Shown here one piece after another: positions 10,313 through 20,559 of a DNA stretch of 64,000 nucleotides; the first letter of the stretch is position 1; the number at the start of each line of letters is the position of its first letter. Location: the NCBI GenBank assembly GCA_025331445.1, contig JAIWNE010000014.1, positions 372,001 through 436,000 on the forward strand. Reading direction: 5' to 3'. The notes beneath the pieces were generated by a model. It was not told the DNA's origin. It did no database searches and saw only the letters and a list, made by a program, of their open reading frames with translations. Made by a program: the position numbers and the translations under genes. This DNA comes from Blakeslea trispora. Its lineage: Eukaryota > Mucoromycota > Mucoromycetes > Mucorales > Choanephoraceae.

Positions 10313-13023
10313 TTAATCATGAGAAAAAATATGTATGCCTCTTGTTTTTACCTCCAATGCTTCAAGTCGCGTTTTAAACTCAGAAAGAGTATCTTTGAGT
10401 CGGGTTAATTCGTTATCCGATGATGATACTTGTAATGGTGGTGGTGGTGGTGGTGGTGGTGATTGAGTAGGGATCTGTTCTTTCGGATGATCTTTAGAAT
10501 GTTGTTGTCGTAGATGTCTACCAAGAGAAAGGAGAGAGAGAAATGAGTCAAAAATGAGCAAGAGAGAATACATCTCCCTAAAGCTTACAGTTCTTCATTC
10601 AATCGCTTATTTTCGGCTTGAAGACTGGCAATCAGCTCTTCCATACTCCACCATTGAGACAGTAGACCTTGAATGTATCGCTTTTGTTCTTCCATCCGTG
10701 ACATATTGGATTCCCATAACAACATCTGCTGCGTCAACTGCTTCACACGATGTTCATTCTCGGTTGCACTATTCAAAATGGGCTCAAGCGTCTTCAGTTG
10801 ATGCTCCAATTCAAATATCTTTTGTCTCGCGTGATCTAGCTGAACACGTTGTTCATCCAACTGCTGCTGATAGTCATTAACCTGATGCTCTGTCCGTGTC
10901 ATGTGTGCCTGCCATTCTTTCCGTTGTTCTCTATAGTTGCGTAGTTTGACAGATTGTTCATCTTCCCATTTGATGTGCTTTTGTTTGGTCAAGGCTGATT
11001 CTGCCTTGAGTTTCTCGAGAGCTAAGGTCGTCTGGTTCAGTTGAGCTTTTAGGAGACGGGTGGTATTATACAATTGTTGTCTCTCTGCTTCCACAGAGGT
11101 ATCCAAGACATGTTCTCGGTGTAATCGACCGATATGCTGAAGGTGTTGTTGTTTCAGAAAGAGTTCGAAATTAAGTTCATTTCTCAACAAGAGTACCTCA
11201 CGTTTGAGGGCAGCTACCAATAGTTTTGTCTCTTGAGACATCTCTTCGGAGGTCTGAGGATGCTCTCCAGACTCTACTACAGTAGCTGTCATGGAGGGAG
11301 AAGGATCCCAGATATCTTGATCTACCAATACTTCTGCTCCACTCTTTAATGCCTTGTGTAATGTCACAATATGGCTCATGACATTAGGCTTTGTTTCCTT
11401 TTCTTGATGACTCTCTGCCTTCGCTTCTTCTCTCTTTTTTTCTTGAGAAGATGTATCCCAAAGAGCTTCATCCAACAGATCCGTCTGTGTCCTTTCACGA
11501 TCATCATGAGCAAAAGCCACACGAGAGGCAGCATTGGTAAGATCCAGGCTCATGATCTGTGCAATCACATCGGGTGGTTCCATCTTCATCCAACGTGTTT
11601 TGTCTGTCAATTCTATCTGGGCATTCATGGCCACCAGATTAGGATGTAGCATATGTCTGGTAACTTGAGGAATGGTACGTGTCTTGAATGTCTCCTCATC
11701 AAATTCTTCAGGCACTTGAAATTCCTTTTCTTTGAAATAGACATAAGGCTTATATAAGAATTGAAGAAAATTGCATGGATAGAGACCATAGAGTGAAGTG
11801 AAAAAGGCACCTGTTTGAGGGTTGGAAGGAGGTGCAGATAGTTTTGAAAAGGTATAGTCTTAAAGAAGAATAAAGTCAGCCTCATCCTACCCATGATCCT
11901 TCATGAACTCACCAACACAATCCCAGCCATCTTCAATGGTACGTGTGTATGTCTCTGTCTGTTGCTTTTGACGCATATCTCGAAGCTGATCCCAACAGAT
12001 GGCTCTGGCAAAGATATAAAAGAGCTGAGGTAAGAATCTCGGTAAAGAAGTACACATTCGAGGCAAGAGCATAATTAAATTGGTGACTGAAATAGCAATT
12101 AAGGTAGTTGAGTTATCATACATTAATGATTTCAACATGGATTCAAATAGAGGGGTATCCAGAATTTCATGTAAATGTGTACGCTAAAATAAGGTATTGA
12201 ATATCATGAAACCATACATCATATATAGTTACTTACTCTTCTTCGCATAAATTCACTTAATAAATAAACTATCTGAAGCCGATGTTGACTGGATAAGAAA
12301 TACTTGTTTAGCAACAAGAAAAAGGACTAATGAAGTATGAGATATCTTTCTTATCCATACGTGATGCATAGACACACTTACCTTTGTTTCGGAAGCACCT
12401 ACAGACAATAGAATAGTCGTTAGATTCTTTGACCATTCGTCTTGTTCTAGATCAAGCAAGACTTGATGAGACTGTGCTGTCATCTCCTCTTCTTTTAGGT
12501 GAACTGATTCAGCCCACCCGAGATACATGTCAACAAGACGGTGAAAATAAACACAGGGTACATGCTGTTGTCGCATCAGCTCTTGTTCCATAATCAACGC
12601 ATCCGACACAATCAACCGAGTCACTTTCTTGACCTGACTTGAATAGGAAGCCAAGGTCAAGATGGGCTGTAACAGATACCACCAATCGTCAAATATCTTG
12701 TTAGGTTTTAAGATGGGTAAGAGAGCGCGTAAGGAAGAGAGGATGATGATATGCTGCGCGCTTTGCTTATCTAACTGGCAGGTAATCACGGCTGATTCGG
12801 GTTGACAGATTGTCTCGTACAGCTGAACAAGTTCTTGAGAGAGACGATCGACAGAGGCAGGATCGACATGAGCCAAGACAGTAGCGACATCGCCAATGTT
12901 GGCACTGGTCTGTTCATCAATATATTGTTCAATCATGTCAAGGGCTGCCTGTCCATCGGAATCGGCTGTTGCTGTCCGAACAGTCTGTGTGATGGTTTTG
13001 ATGATATCTCGAAGTGATACCAT
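10313..13023 (-). CDS. TSC1: Hamartin (TSC1) homologue
   Basis: Scaffold of the TSC1-TSC2 GAP complex, which restrains Rheb and TORC1. The start at 13023 gives MVSLRDIIKTITQTV. The N-terminal third is a helical-repeat domain, then LFESMLKSLMYDNSTTLIAI and LPRFLPQLFYIFARAI. A diagnostic stretch follows near 11800: FFTSLYGLYPCNFLQFL, with HPNLVAMNAQIEL and RWMKMEPPDVIAQ further on, closely paralleling human hamartin (LYGLFPCNFLSFL and DPRRWKRLETHDVV). The rest is a long coiled coil (FELFLKQQHLQHIGRLHREH onward), then a Pro run of eight to nine residues and a final heptad helix. Introns lie near 12360, 12240-12180, 11890 and 10520-10590. The end at 10313 is the likeliest stop. TSC2 is not in the window. 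Confidence 0.88.
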
Positions 13024-13086
13024 AATGCTTGAATATATTTGAAAAAAAAAAAAGATTTATGCAAAGAGAAAAAAATCGAGTTTATT

Positions 13087-13970
<884 letters not shown>

Positions 13971-14100
13971 TACAAAATAGAATAAAATAAATATACAAGA
14001 GAGAAAAAAAAAGGCGTAGATGATTTAAAACCCAAAAAACAGAATCATACTTTAATGCATATAATAATACTCTTATTTAAAAAAAAACAAAGTAGCAATA

Positions 14101-15136
14101 CTAGATGGCAGCCTTTCTCAGCTCGATTTCCCAATCCTCCATGCCTTCATAGTCATCCGCTTCTTTTTCTTTAGGCAATTCCTTGACAGGCACAGGCTCC
14201 ACTTGTTCATCATCGTCCTTAAAGTCAAACAAGACTTCCTCGCTTTTTTTACTCTGACTGTCTTCATCCGTTTGTCTTTTGTCTGATGGAGGCTGGCTTA
14301 GAACAGCTTGTTTGGCAATGGTCACTCGATAAAAATAGTTTTTCCAAAACATGGTCTCCGTGACTCTGATAAACAACCGTTTAGATGACATTTATTTTCG
14401 ATACAAAAAAAAACTTACTGTTGTGGCACAAGTAGAAATCGCATCTTGGACAAGAGATGGTCTTCTTTGAGGGCTGCTTGAGCACTTGCACTATAAGCAT
14501 TTAAATCAAACTGAAAGTGGGTATCTTCGGGAGGGGGGATCAGGAAATTACGTTCATCCTGTTATTTCGAGATAAGCATGTGTATCTCTACGAAAAAAAA
14601 AAAATAGAGTGATTTACCTTTGAAATAGCCATAATGGCTTTTTTCATTTCTTGTTCATATCCTTGGTAACCAATCCAAGGAGAAACCGGTTCTAAATAAG
14701 ATAAGCTTAGTAGTCACTCAGTTTAAAAAACAGAATCAAACATACCTGATCCTCTTGTCTGAAAGGAAGCTGCATCAACATCTTGCTTTTTGTTTGAAAT
14801 AAAAGAGGTACGCTCTGCCTCGAGATCAGTTTGGAGATGAGCGATCTGGTTTGGTAAATCACGGGCACGTTGCTGAAGTACATTGATGCGTTTGTTTATC
14901 TCTGGTATGCCTTTTGTCTGTATTGTCTGGGATAATGCACTGACGCTTGAGCTGACGTTTGAAAAAAAGGAACTTTTGAATAGACCTAAAGTAGGTGAAG
15001 TAGGATTTCCTAAAAGTATCAAGTTAGTTTAAGAGCAGAATAAAAATAAAAAAAATATTGAAAAGAATACTCGGGTAACTCTTGTCTTATTATACAGTGC
15101 CATAGTATGAGTGCTCTTCTCACCTTGTTCTGCCAT
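14101..15136 (-). CDS. BSD-domain protein (BSDC1-like)
   Basis: Start at 15136 with a first exon of MAEQ, joined over a roughly 120-bp intron to GNPTSPTLGLFKSSFFSNVS. A helical region follows (INVLQQRARDLPNQIAHLQTD), then EPVSPWIGYQGYEQEMKKAI and a BSD domain, with MRFLLVPQQVTETMFWKNYF carrying the conserved Phe-Trp pair. The tail is acidic and ends with EDWEIELRKAAI, close to the short acidic C-terminal motif of BSDC1-type proteins. BSD proteins of this type are widespread but poorly understood; some BSD proteins act in transcription (TFIIH p62), others in membrane or signalling settings. No precise function can be given. Confidence 0.85.
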
Positions 15137-16875
15137 TTGGTTGGTTGGTTGGTGTAAAGGAGAAGAAAAATTGATCATTTCCAGGTTCATCTACAGTTAA
15201 TTGGCTCGAAAATAAAATTGAGACAATAGTTGTTTATGGATTAAGAAAATAATTGGCATGGAAAGAGGCTCTTGATTGAAAAAAAGTTACTGTGTCAAAT
15301 CTTCACACATTTACAGGTTCAAGAAATCGTTTTCAAGATAGTCTGCAATGAGTCCAAAAAGATTTGACTATCAAAACAAAACAAAAAATAGATTTCTAGT
15401 ATAAAGAGAGAGGACCAAATTGACTAAACCGAATGAGAGCATTAGAGAATAACGAATTCCTATACTTTACCAGACCATGGTGTCCTCTTTGCCAAACTCA
15501 TACACAGTTAAAAGCAAAGTCTTATGCTTGAACCTTCTATAGGTATTCCGAAAATTTAGAAGGCATTCAATTACGTTTATAGTAGATCATCGTTTATGTA
15601 AATACGGTGATTGTTATTGCTGCTATGACATGTGTATGTTGGCTGGCTATACCACTTCACTCAAGTTTGTTTATATTAGCACTGATCGAATTAATAACAA
15701 TGTGTCATCAGACTGTTGTTTAAACTGAGGATAATGAACGCCCACTGCAATATTAAATTTTGCATAAAATGTTGGCTTTTAATGCGATTTGTAACTCAGT
15801 CATGAGACTGCTAAAATATTGGCAATTTTTAGACTACGCGTACAAAGTACATGGCTTGGATCTCATTGTTACATAAAGAGAGGCTGTTACCTAATCAGAC
15901 TTGTATCTCTTCTTATTTTTCCTTTTAGTAATCTTCTTGCGTTGAAGGCGTTTTTCAGGATGTTGTGCTCATTATATTTTTTTGAGTCACCAAAAGAGCT
16001 TATCGCTATTGGCCTGTTTGTTTTCACTTCTTCGTTATTAATTGAGATCGATGGATGGAAGGATCATAGAGTTTTTTTTTTAAATAAAGAAATACTCGTA
16101 TTTCATCCATCCTTTTGTAGCTTTTGAATGACTTCTTTTTGCACAATATCTTTTGTATGACCTGAGGTTGTTACTGTTACCTCGCTTACGTTTCATAAGA
16201 TAGTGGTGAGCCCTTCATCATCTTTTGTCTAATGCTTTCAAGTGGCTTAGAATAAGCAATATTGTTTGAGCATTCCAATCAATTAAAGTCAAGTAGATTG
16301 AAGAAGACACTCAAAATAGCTTGTGACGTAGTTATTGTCAATAGGCGACCTTCACTTGTCAATTACAGCACTGACTTATTGACCTGGCAATGAAATTTCC
16401 TTTTTCAAACCAAACTAATCTCCATAATTAAATGGCGGGTTTTGCATTGCAAAATCCGCAATTCATTGATCAATAGGATCACCATCTAAAAAAAAAATAA
16501 TAGTTGCGGCTTCGTCACATGAATTTTATACTATCTCTTAGCACATTAAACCCCGATCATCATACAGTTTAGAAGCAGGAGAAAGAAAAAAGAACAATAG
16601 GCGCAATAGGTGGTAATGAAGTAAGAAGCCTTTAAGCTACTTCAATAGCCATATTAGCTGATAAGGATCATATGTGTATTCATTCCGGTCCTTGTTATCT
16701 TATTTATTCGTGAGAAATCGCCTGGATAACAAAGTGATAAACAACAACTACACAATTTTTATACGCGAATTTACGTCACAGCAATAAAAAAAAAACAAAG
16801 TTTATACAAAGAAAATTTTGTTTATTTTTTCTTCTCTTTTCTTTTTTCTTCTTCTCGTAATATTATATTTATACT
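15137..16875. other. Intergenic, about 1.7 kb, no gene seen
   Basis: Separates the minus-strand block from the plus-strand repeat-protein gene and presumably holds both 5' regions. Runs just before 16876 are pyrimidine-rich (about 16805-16860). A 102-codon ORF at 15819-16127 contains hydrophobic low-complexity sequence and no family signal; I treat it as chance. Confidence 0.5.
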
Positions 16876-19227
16876 ATGTCTGAAACTACACTTAGCCCTA
16901 ATGTCCAAGCTGCTATCGATAGCGTCGTAGGTAGCCAGGTAATTGATGTTCATGCTTATCTTGAAAAGCGTAAGCAATCTATCGCCGAAGAACAAAAGGA
17001 AGCCCCTGTTTCCGAAGAACCCAAGGTGGAAGCCAAAGAAGAGTCTACTTCTGAAGAGCCCAAGGAAGAACTCAAGGAAGAGCCCAAGGAAGAGCTTAAC
17101 GAAGAACCCAAGGAAGAGGAGGCTGTTGAAAAGAAAGAAGATGTTCTTGAAGAGTTGCAAGAAACTGTTCCCGAACAACCTGCTGCTGCAGAGGATGAAG
17201 TAAAGGAAGAAGCTATTGATCACAAGGAAGAGCTCCTTGAACAAATCGAAGAATCTGTTCCTAAAGTTCCTGCTACAACTGAAGATGAGGTGAAGGAGGA
17301 AACTATTGACCATAAGGAAGAAGTACTTGAGCAAATCGAGAACACCGTTCCTGAAGTTCCCGCTGTCGCTGAAAACCAAGTTGAAGAACAACAAGTCCCT
17401 GTTGCCTCTGAAGCTAAACCTATTGTTGTTGACTTGAACGATGCTGTTCAACATGCCATTCGTAGTGTTGTTGGTGCACCTGTTGTCAACGTGTACGATT
17501 ATCTTGAAAAGACTAACAAACCTACTGTTATTGAAGAAGCTGTCAAGAAGGCTGAAGAGGTAAAAGAAAAGGTAGAGGAAAAAGTTGTTGAGGCAAAGGA
17601 GCAAGTCGTAAGTGAAGTTGAAACCGAAGAATCCCCCAAAGAAAGAGCTGTAGAGGAAGTCAAGGAGACTGTTCCTGAAGTCGAGGAAGAAGCCGTAGAA
17701 GCCAAGGATAGCGTTGTTGAAGAAATCAAGGAAACTGTTCCCGAGGTTGCTGCTGTTGAAGAACAAGAAGCTAAGGAAGAGGTTTTGGAAGAACTCAAGG
17801 AAACCGTTCCTGAAGTACCTGCTGTTGCTGAAGACGAAACTAAAGAAGAAGCTATCGATGCCAAGAACGAGGTTGTTGAAGCTATTGAAGCCACTGTTCC
17901 TACAACTGCTGCTAGCAACGAAACTGTTGCTGCTGTTGAATCAAAGAAGGCTGATGAAGTTAAGCCTCTCTCTGTTGACTTACAAGCTGCTGTTGAACAC
18001 TGCATCAAGACTGTTGTAGGTTTCCGTGCTATTGACGTCTATGCTTATCTTGATTCTCTCAAGAAGGAAAGCGCTCCTGCTCCTGTTGCAGAAGTCAAGT
18101 CTCAAGTCCAAAACTTGGCTGGAACTATCAAGTCTGCTGTGGCTCAAGAAGAACCTACCTCTGTTGCTGATGTCAAGGATGAAACTGTCAAGTTGTCTCA
18201 AGCTGTCATGACTGCTGCTGCTGCTGGTGTAGCCTCTATTGCTGCTGTCGCCACCACAACCGAAAGCAACAATGAGTCTAATCCTATTAAGGACAAGGCT
18301 GCTGACGTCACTCGCGAGGTACAAGCCGAGACTGAGCCTAAAGCTGAAGAAGCCAAGTCAGCTATCGCTGAAACTGTCGAATCCACCAAGGAAGTTGCTG
18401 CTGCCACCATCGAAGAAGCCAAGAAGCAAGCTCCTGTTATTCAAGAAAACATGGACAACAAGATCAACGATGCTAAGCAAACTGTTGCTGAAAGTGTCGA
18501 ATCCATTAAGGAAGTTGCTGCTGCTACTGTTGAAGAGGCCAAGAAACAAGCTCCTGAAATCCAAAAGAATATTGATAACAAGGTCAACGATGCCAAGCAA
18601 ACTGTTACTGAAAGCGTCGAATCCACCAAGGAAGTTGCTGCTGCTACTATCGAAGAAGCTCACAAGCAAGCTCCTGTTATTCAAGAAAACATGGACAACA
18701 AGGTCAACGATGCTAAGCAAGCCGTTGTCGAAAATGTTCAAGCTGTCAAGGATACTGCCAACGCCACTGTTGAAGAGGCCAAGAAGCAAGCTCCTGAAAT
18801 CCAAAAGAATATTGATAACAAGGTCAACGATGCCAAGCAAACAGTTGTTGAAAATGCTCAAGCTGTCAAGGACACTGCCAATGCTACTATTGAAGAAGCT
18901 CACAAGCAAGCCCCTGAGCTTCAAAAGAGCATTGACACCTCTTTGAGCAATGCTCAAGAAAAGGTTGCTCAGATCGGTCTCAAGAAGCCTGAACCCGCTG
19001 TAGCTGTCCCCGTTGCTTCTAGCGAAGTTGAACCTGTTGTACCTGTTGTACCTGTCGCTGCCGCCCCTGCTCCTGCTGCCGCTCCAGCTCCTGTTGCTGC
19101 TGCTCCTCCCTCAGCTCGCCCTGTCGTCAACACAGCAGCACCTGAAGTCCGTGTCCCTGAAGCAAAGTCATCATCTCCAAAGTCTACCAAGTCTTCTGAA
19201 GGTGGTAGCAAATGTCTCATTATGTAA
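16876..19227 (+). CDS. 783-aa acidic repeat protein with C-terminal CaaX prenylation motif
   Basis: Single uninterrupted frame; I recognise no named family. The sequence has two repeat systems. A roughly 25-residue module occurs three times, near residues 8-31, 186-212 and 368-395, with the pattern VQAAIDSVVGSQVIDVHAYL, AVQHAIRSVVGAPVVNVYDY and AVEHCIKTVVGFRAIDVYAY. Between them are Glu/Lys/Val/Pro-rich spacers with recurring ETVPEVPA and KEEAID phrases. From about residue 485 to 690 there are roughly five 40-residue (120-bp) tandem units containing KEVAAATIEEAKKQAP and NMDNKINDAKQTV, like amphipathic helical LEA or apolipoprotein-type repeats. A Pro/Ala linker follows, and the protein ends SKCLIM, a CaaX box predicting farnesyl or geranylgeranyl attachment. 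Inference: a membrane-tethered, extended helical protein. The antisense ORFs over it are composition artefacts. Confidence 0.85.
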   Translation: MSETTLSPNVQAAIDSVVGSQVIDVHAYLEKRKQSIAEEQKEAPVSEEPKVEAKEESTSEEPKEELKEEPKEELNEEPKEEEAVEKKEDVLEELQETVPEQPAAAEDEVKEEAIDHKEELLEQIEESVPKVPATTEDEVKEETIDHKEEVLEQIENTVPEVPAVAENQVEEQQVPVASEAKPIVVDLNDAVQHAIRSVVGAPVVNVYDYLEKTNKPTVIEEAVKKAEEVKEKVEEKVVEAKEQVVSEVETEESPKERAVEEVKETVPEVEEEAVEAKDSVVEEIKETVPEVAAVEEQEAKEEVLEELKETVPEVPAVAEDETKEEAIDAKNEVVEAIEATVPTTAASNETVAAVESKKADEVKPLSVDLQAAVEHCIKTVVGFRAIDVYAYLDSLKKESAPAPVAEVKSQVQNLAGTIKSAVAQEEPTSVADVKDETVKLSQAVMTAAAAGVASIAAVATTTESNNESNPIKDKAADVTREVQAETEPKAEEAKSAIAETVESTKEVAAATIEEAKKQAPVIQENMDNKINDAKQTVAESVESIKEVAAATVEEAKKQAPEIQKNIDNKVNDAKQTVTESVESTKEVAAATIEEAHKQAPVIQENMDNKVNDAKQAVVENVQAVKDTANATVEEAKKQAPEIQKNIDNKVNDAKQTVVENAQAVKDTANATIEEAHKQAPELQKSIDTSLSNAQEKVAQIGLKKPEPAVAVPVASSEVEPVVPVVPVAAAPAPAAAPAPVAAAPPSARPVVNTAAPEVRVPEAKSSSPKSTKSSEGGSKCLIM
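18340..18950 (+). repeat. 120-bp tandem coding repeat (about 5 units)
   Basis: Units recur every 120 bp within the CaaX repeat gene; for example the string GAAGTTGCTGCTGC begins near 18390, 18510 and 18630. Two sub-types alternate, one reading KEVAAAT and the other KDTANAT, which points to internal duplication and partial homogenisation. Confidence 0.85.
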
Positions 19228-19630
19228 ATGACAAACACTCTATATAACATTTAATATATACATATGTACAAATTACATATACATACCAAAAGTGAAAAAA
19301 AAAATTAGTGACCTACATCAAATTTGATGATTTTAAAAAATAGAAGATTTGTGTAAAAGAAAATACTAGTAGGCACCACTTATATATAAACATATAAATT
19401 CTTTAAATAAAAATGTGTATAATTCTGTTTATATTTTCACATCTATTAATACTTGATCATAAAAACTCTAAATTTGTCCTAGTTATTACTGGATGAACTG
19501 CCTCTTTGCACATTTGAATGAAGAGAGAAAGATAATTCTTTCAGACCACTGTGAATTGCAAACAGATTTAAAGGTACGAATAGCCATAGAGAAAACTGTG
19601 TTGGCACTATGAGTAGAGTAACAGGTTCAC

Positions 19631-19946
19631 TCACGAAGAATGAATGACAGCTCGACAGCAAGTACAGCAGATTGGGAGATGGCCTTGAAGAGATAGTTTA
19701 GGAATATGACTGTGATTTTTTTCTAAAGGAAAGAAGTATTCTTTACATTACATTCAAGAACGTTTAGTCTACAAGTAGAAAAAGCACATACTTCAAAGGA
19801 AAGACTAATGTAAAGTGAGAATAACGTATCTTTACATAATTGAAAAAGCCGATACCAAAAGAAAAAAGAGAAAAAAAAAAAGCTGGACATGTGCAAAAGG
19901 ATTCTCTTACTTTTGATTTATAATCATCAGTGATGATAGCTTCCAT
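19631..19946 (-). CDS. Candidate small spliced gene with CCTCC motif (uncertain)
   Basis: Not recognised. The start at 19946 gives MEAIITDDYKSK, followed by a good donor (GTAAGA). A second exon at 19829-19792 reads IRYSHFTLVFPL. A donor GTATGT and an acceptor about 90 bp on lead to HIPKLSLQGHLPICCTCC then RAVIHSS and a stop at 19631. Splice phases agree and each intron is of normal size. An alternative frame in the last part reads VIFLNYLFKAISQSAVL, so the exact model is unsure. It could also be chance reading in non-coding DNA. Confidence 0.25.
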
Positions 19947-20469
19947 TCCTTATCCTCTATTCTATTCTGTTTAGATTACAGGAAACATAAATGCAACTTG
20001 GAGATGTATTATAGCTATCTGGATTACAAGCTTTGCGAATACAGGGTTTGTATTTTGTCTTTTATGGATCATGGTGCGATGTAAATGGGGTTTCTCTTTA
20101 TACAGTAAAAATTAACTCTCGCCCAAAATAAAAATAACTCATTTTACCGTAAAATGCAGCCTATTATTAAGCATATGGCACTTGTTGACACTTGTGGAAT
20201 TTGCGCAGATATTTAAGGAAAGTAGAAATTAATCTATACAATAAAGCATAACTCACAACTAGATTCATGCAAAATATAGTTATATTGATGCAATTGGCTC
20301 AAATAAGTGCTACGGTCTTATAAGGTACTATTTGTTGTTATTATTATTGCTGTTGTACTTAAAAACAGTTTTTTTTTTGTACGAGTCTGTACCTTTGTCT
20401 GCGCGCATATGATTTGTTTTTGTGCGTGTACATAGCATTTTTTATATGTATATCATCTTGCTCAAAATA

Positions 20470-20526
20470 GGTAGATTTCTCTCTCACTTTCTCTCACTTC
20501 TCCCCCCCCCCTCTCTCTCTCTCTCC
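20470..20526 (+). repeat. Polypyrimidine / CT microsatellite upstream of the coiled-coil gene
   Basis: The tract has TCTCTCACTTTCTCTCACTT, then nine C residues, then about nine CT repeats. Such CT-rich tracts are common in fungal core promoters. Confidence 0.8.
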
Positions 20527-20559
20527 GTTAAGTCAGAAAACTTATTTACCTGAGACATC

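Larger units (their letters stand above)
19228..20559. other. Intergenic around the candidate small gene
   Basis: Downstream of the CaaX repeat gene and upstream of the coiled-coil gene. Apart from the weak minus-strand candidate at 19631-19946 I see only AT-rich sequence. A C/T-rich tract at about 20470-20526 lies immediately upstream of the next start and probably belongs to its promoter or 5' leader. Confidence 0.5.

Noticed and set aside
10554..10880. 108-codon plus-strand ORF inside TSC1
   Set aside because: It is antisense to the TSC1 coiled coil with no independent support.
16822..19250. Several long antisense and alternate-frame ORFs over the CaaX repeat gene (up to 314 codons)
   Set aside because: They mirror the biased GAA/AAG/GCT codons of the repeats as Phe/Leu/Ser-rich strings; the sense frame alone has consistent modules and a CaaX end.
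19769..19791. 23-bp intron in the small candidate gene
   Set aside because: Too short for splicing in a genome whose shortest supported introns are about 45-50 bp; a roughly 90-bp alternative was preferred.
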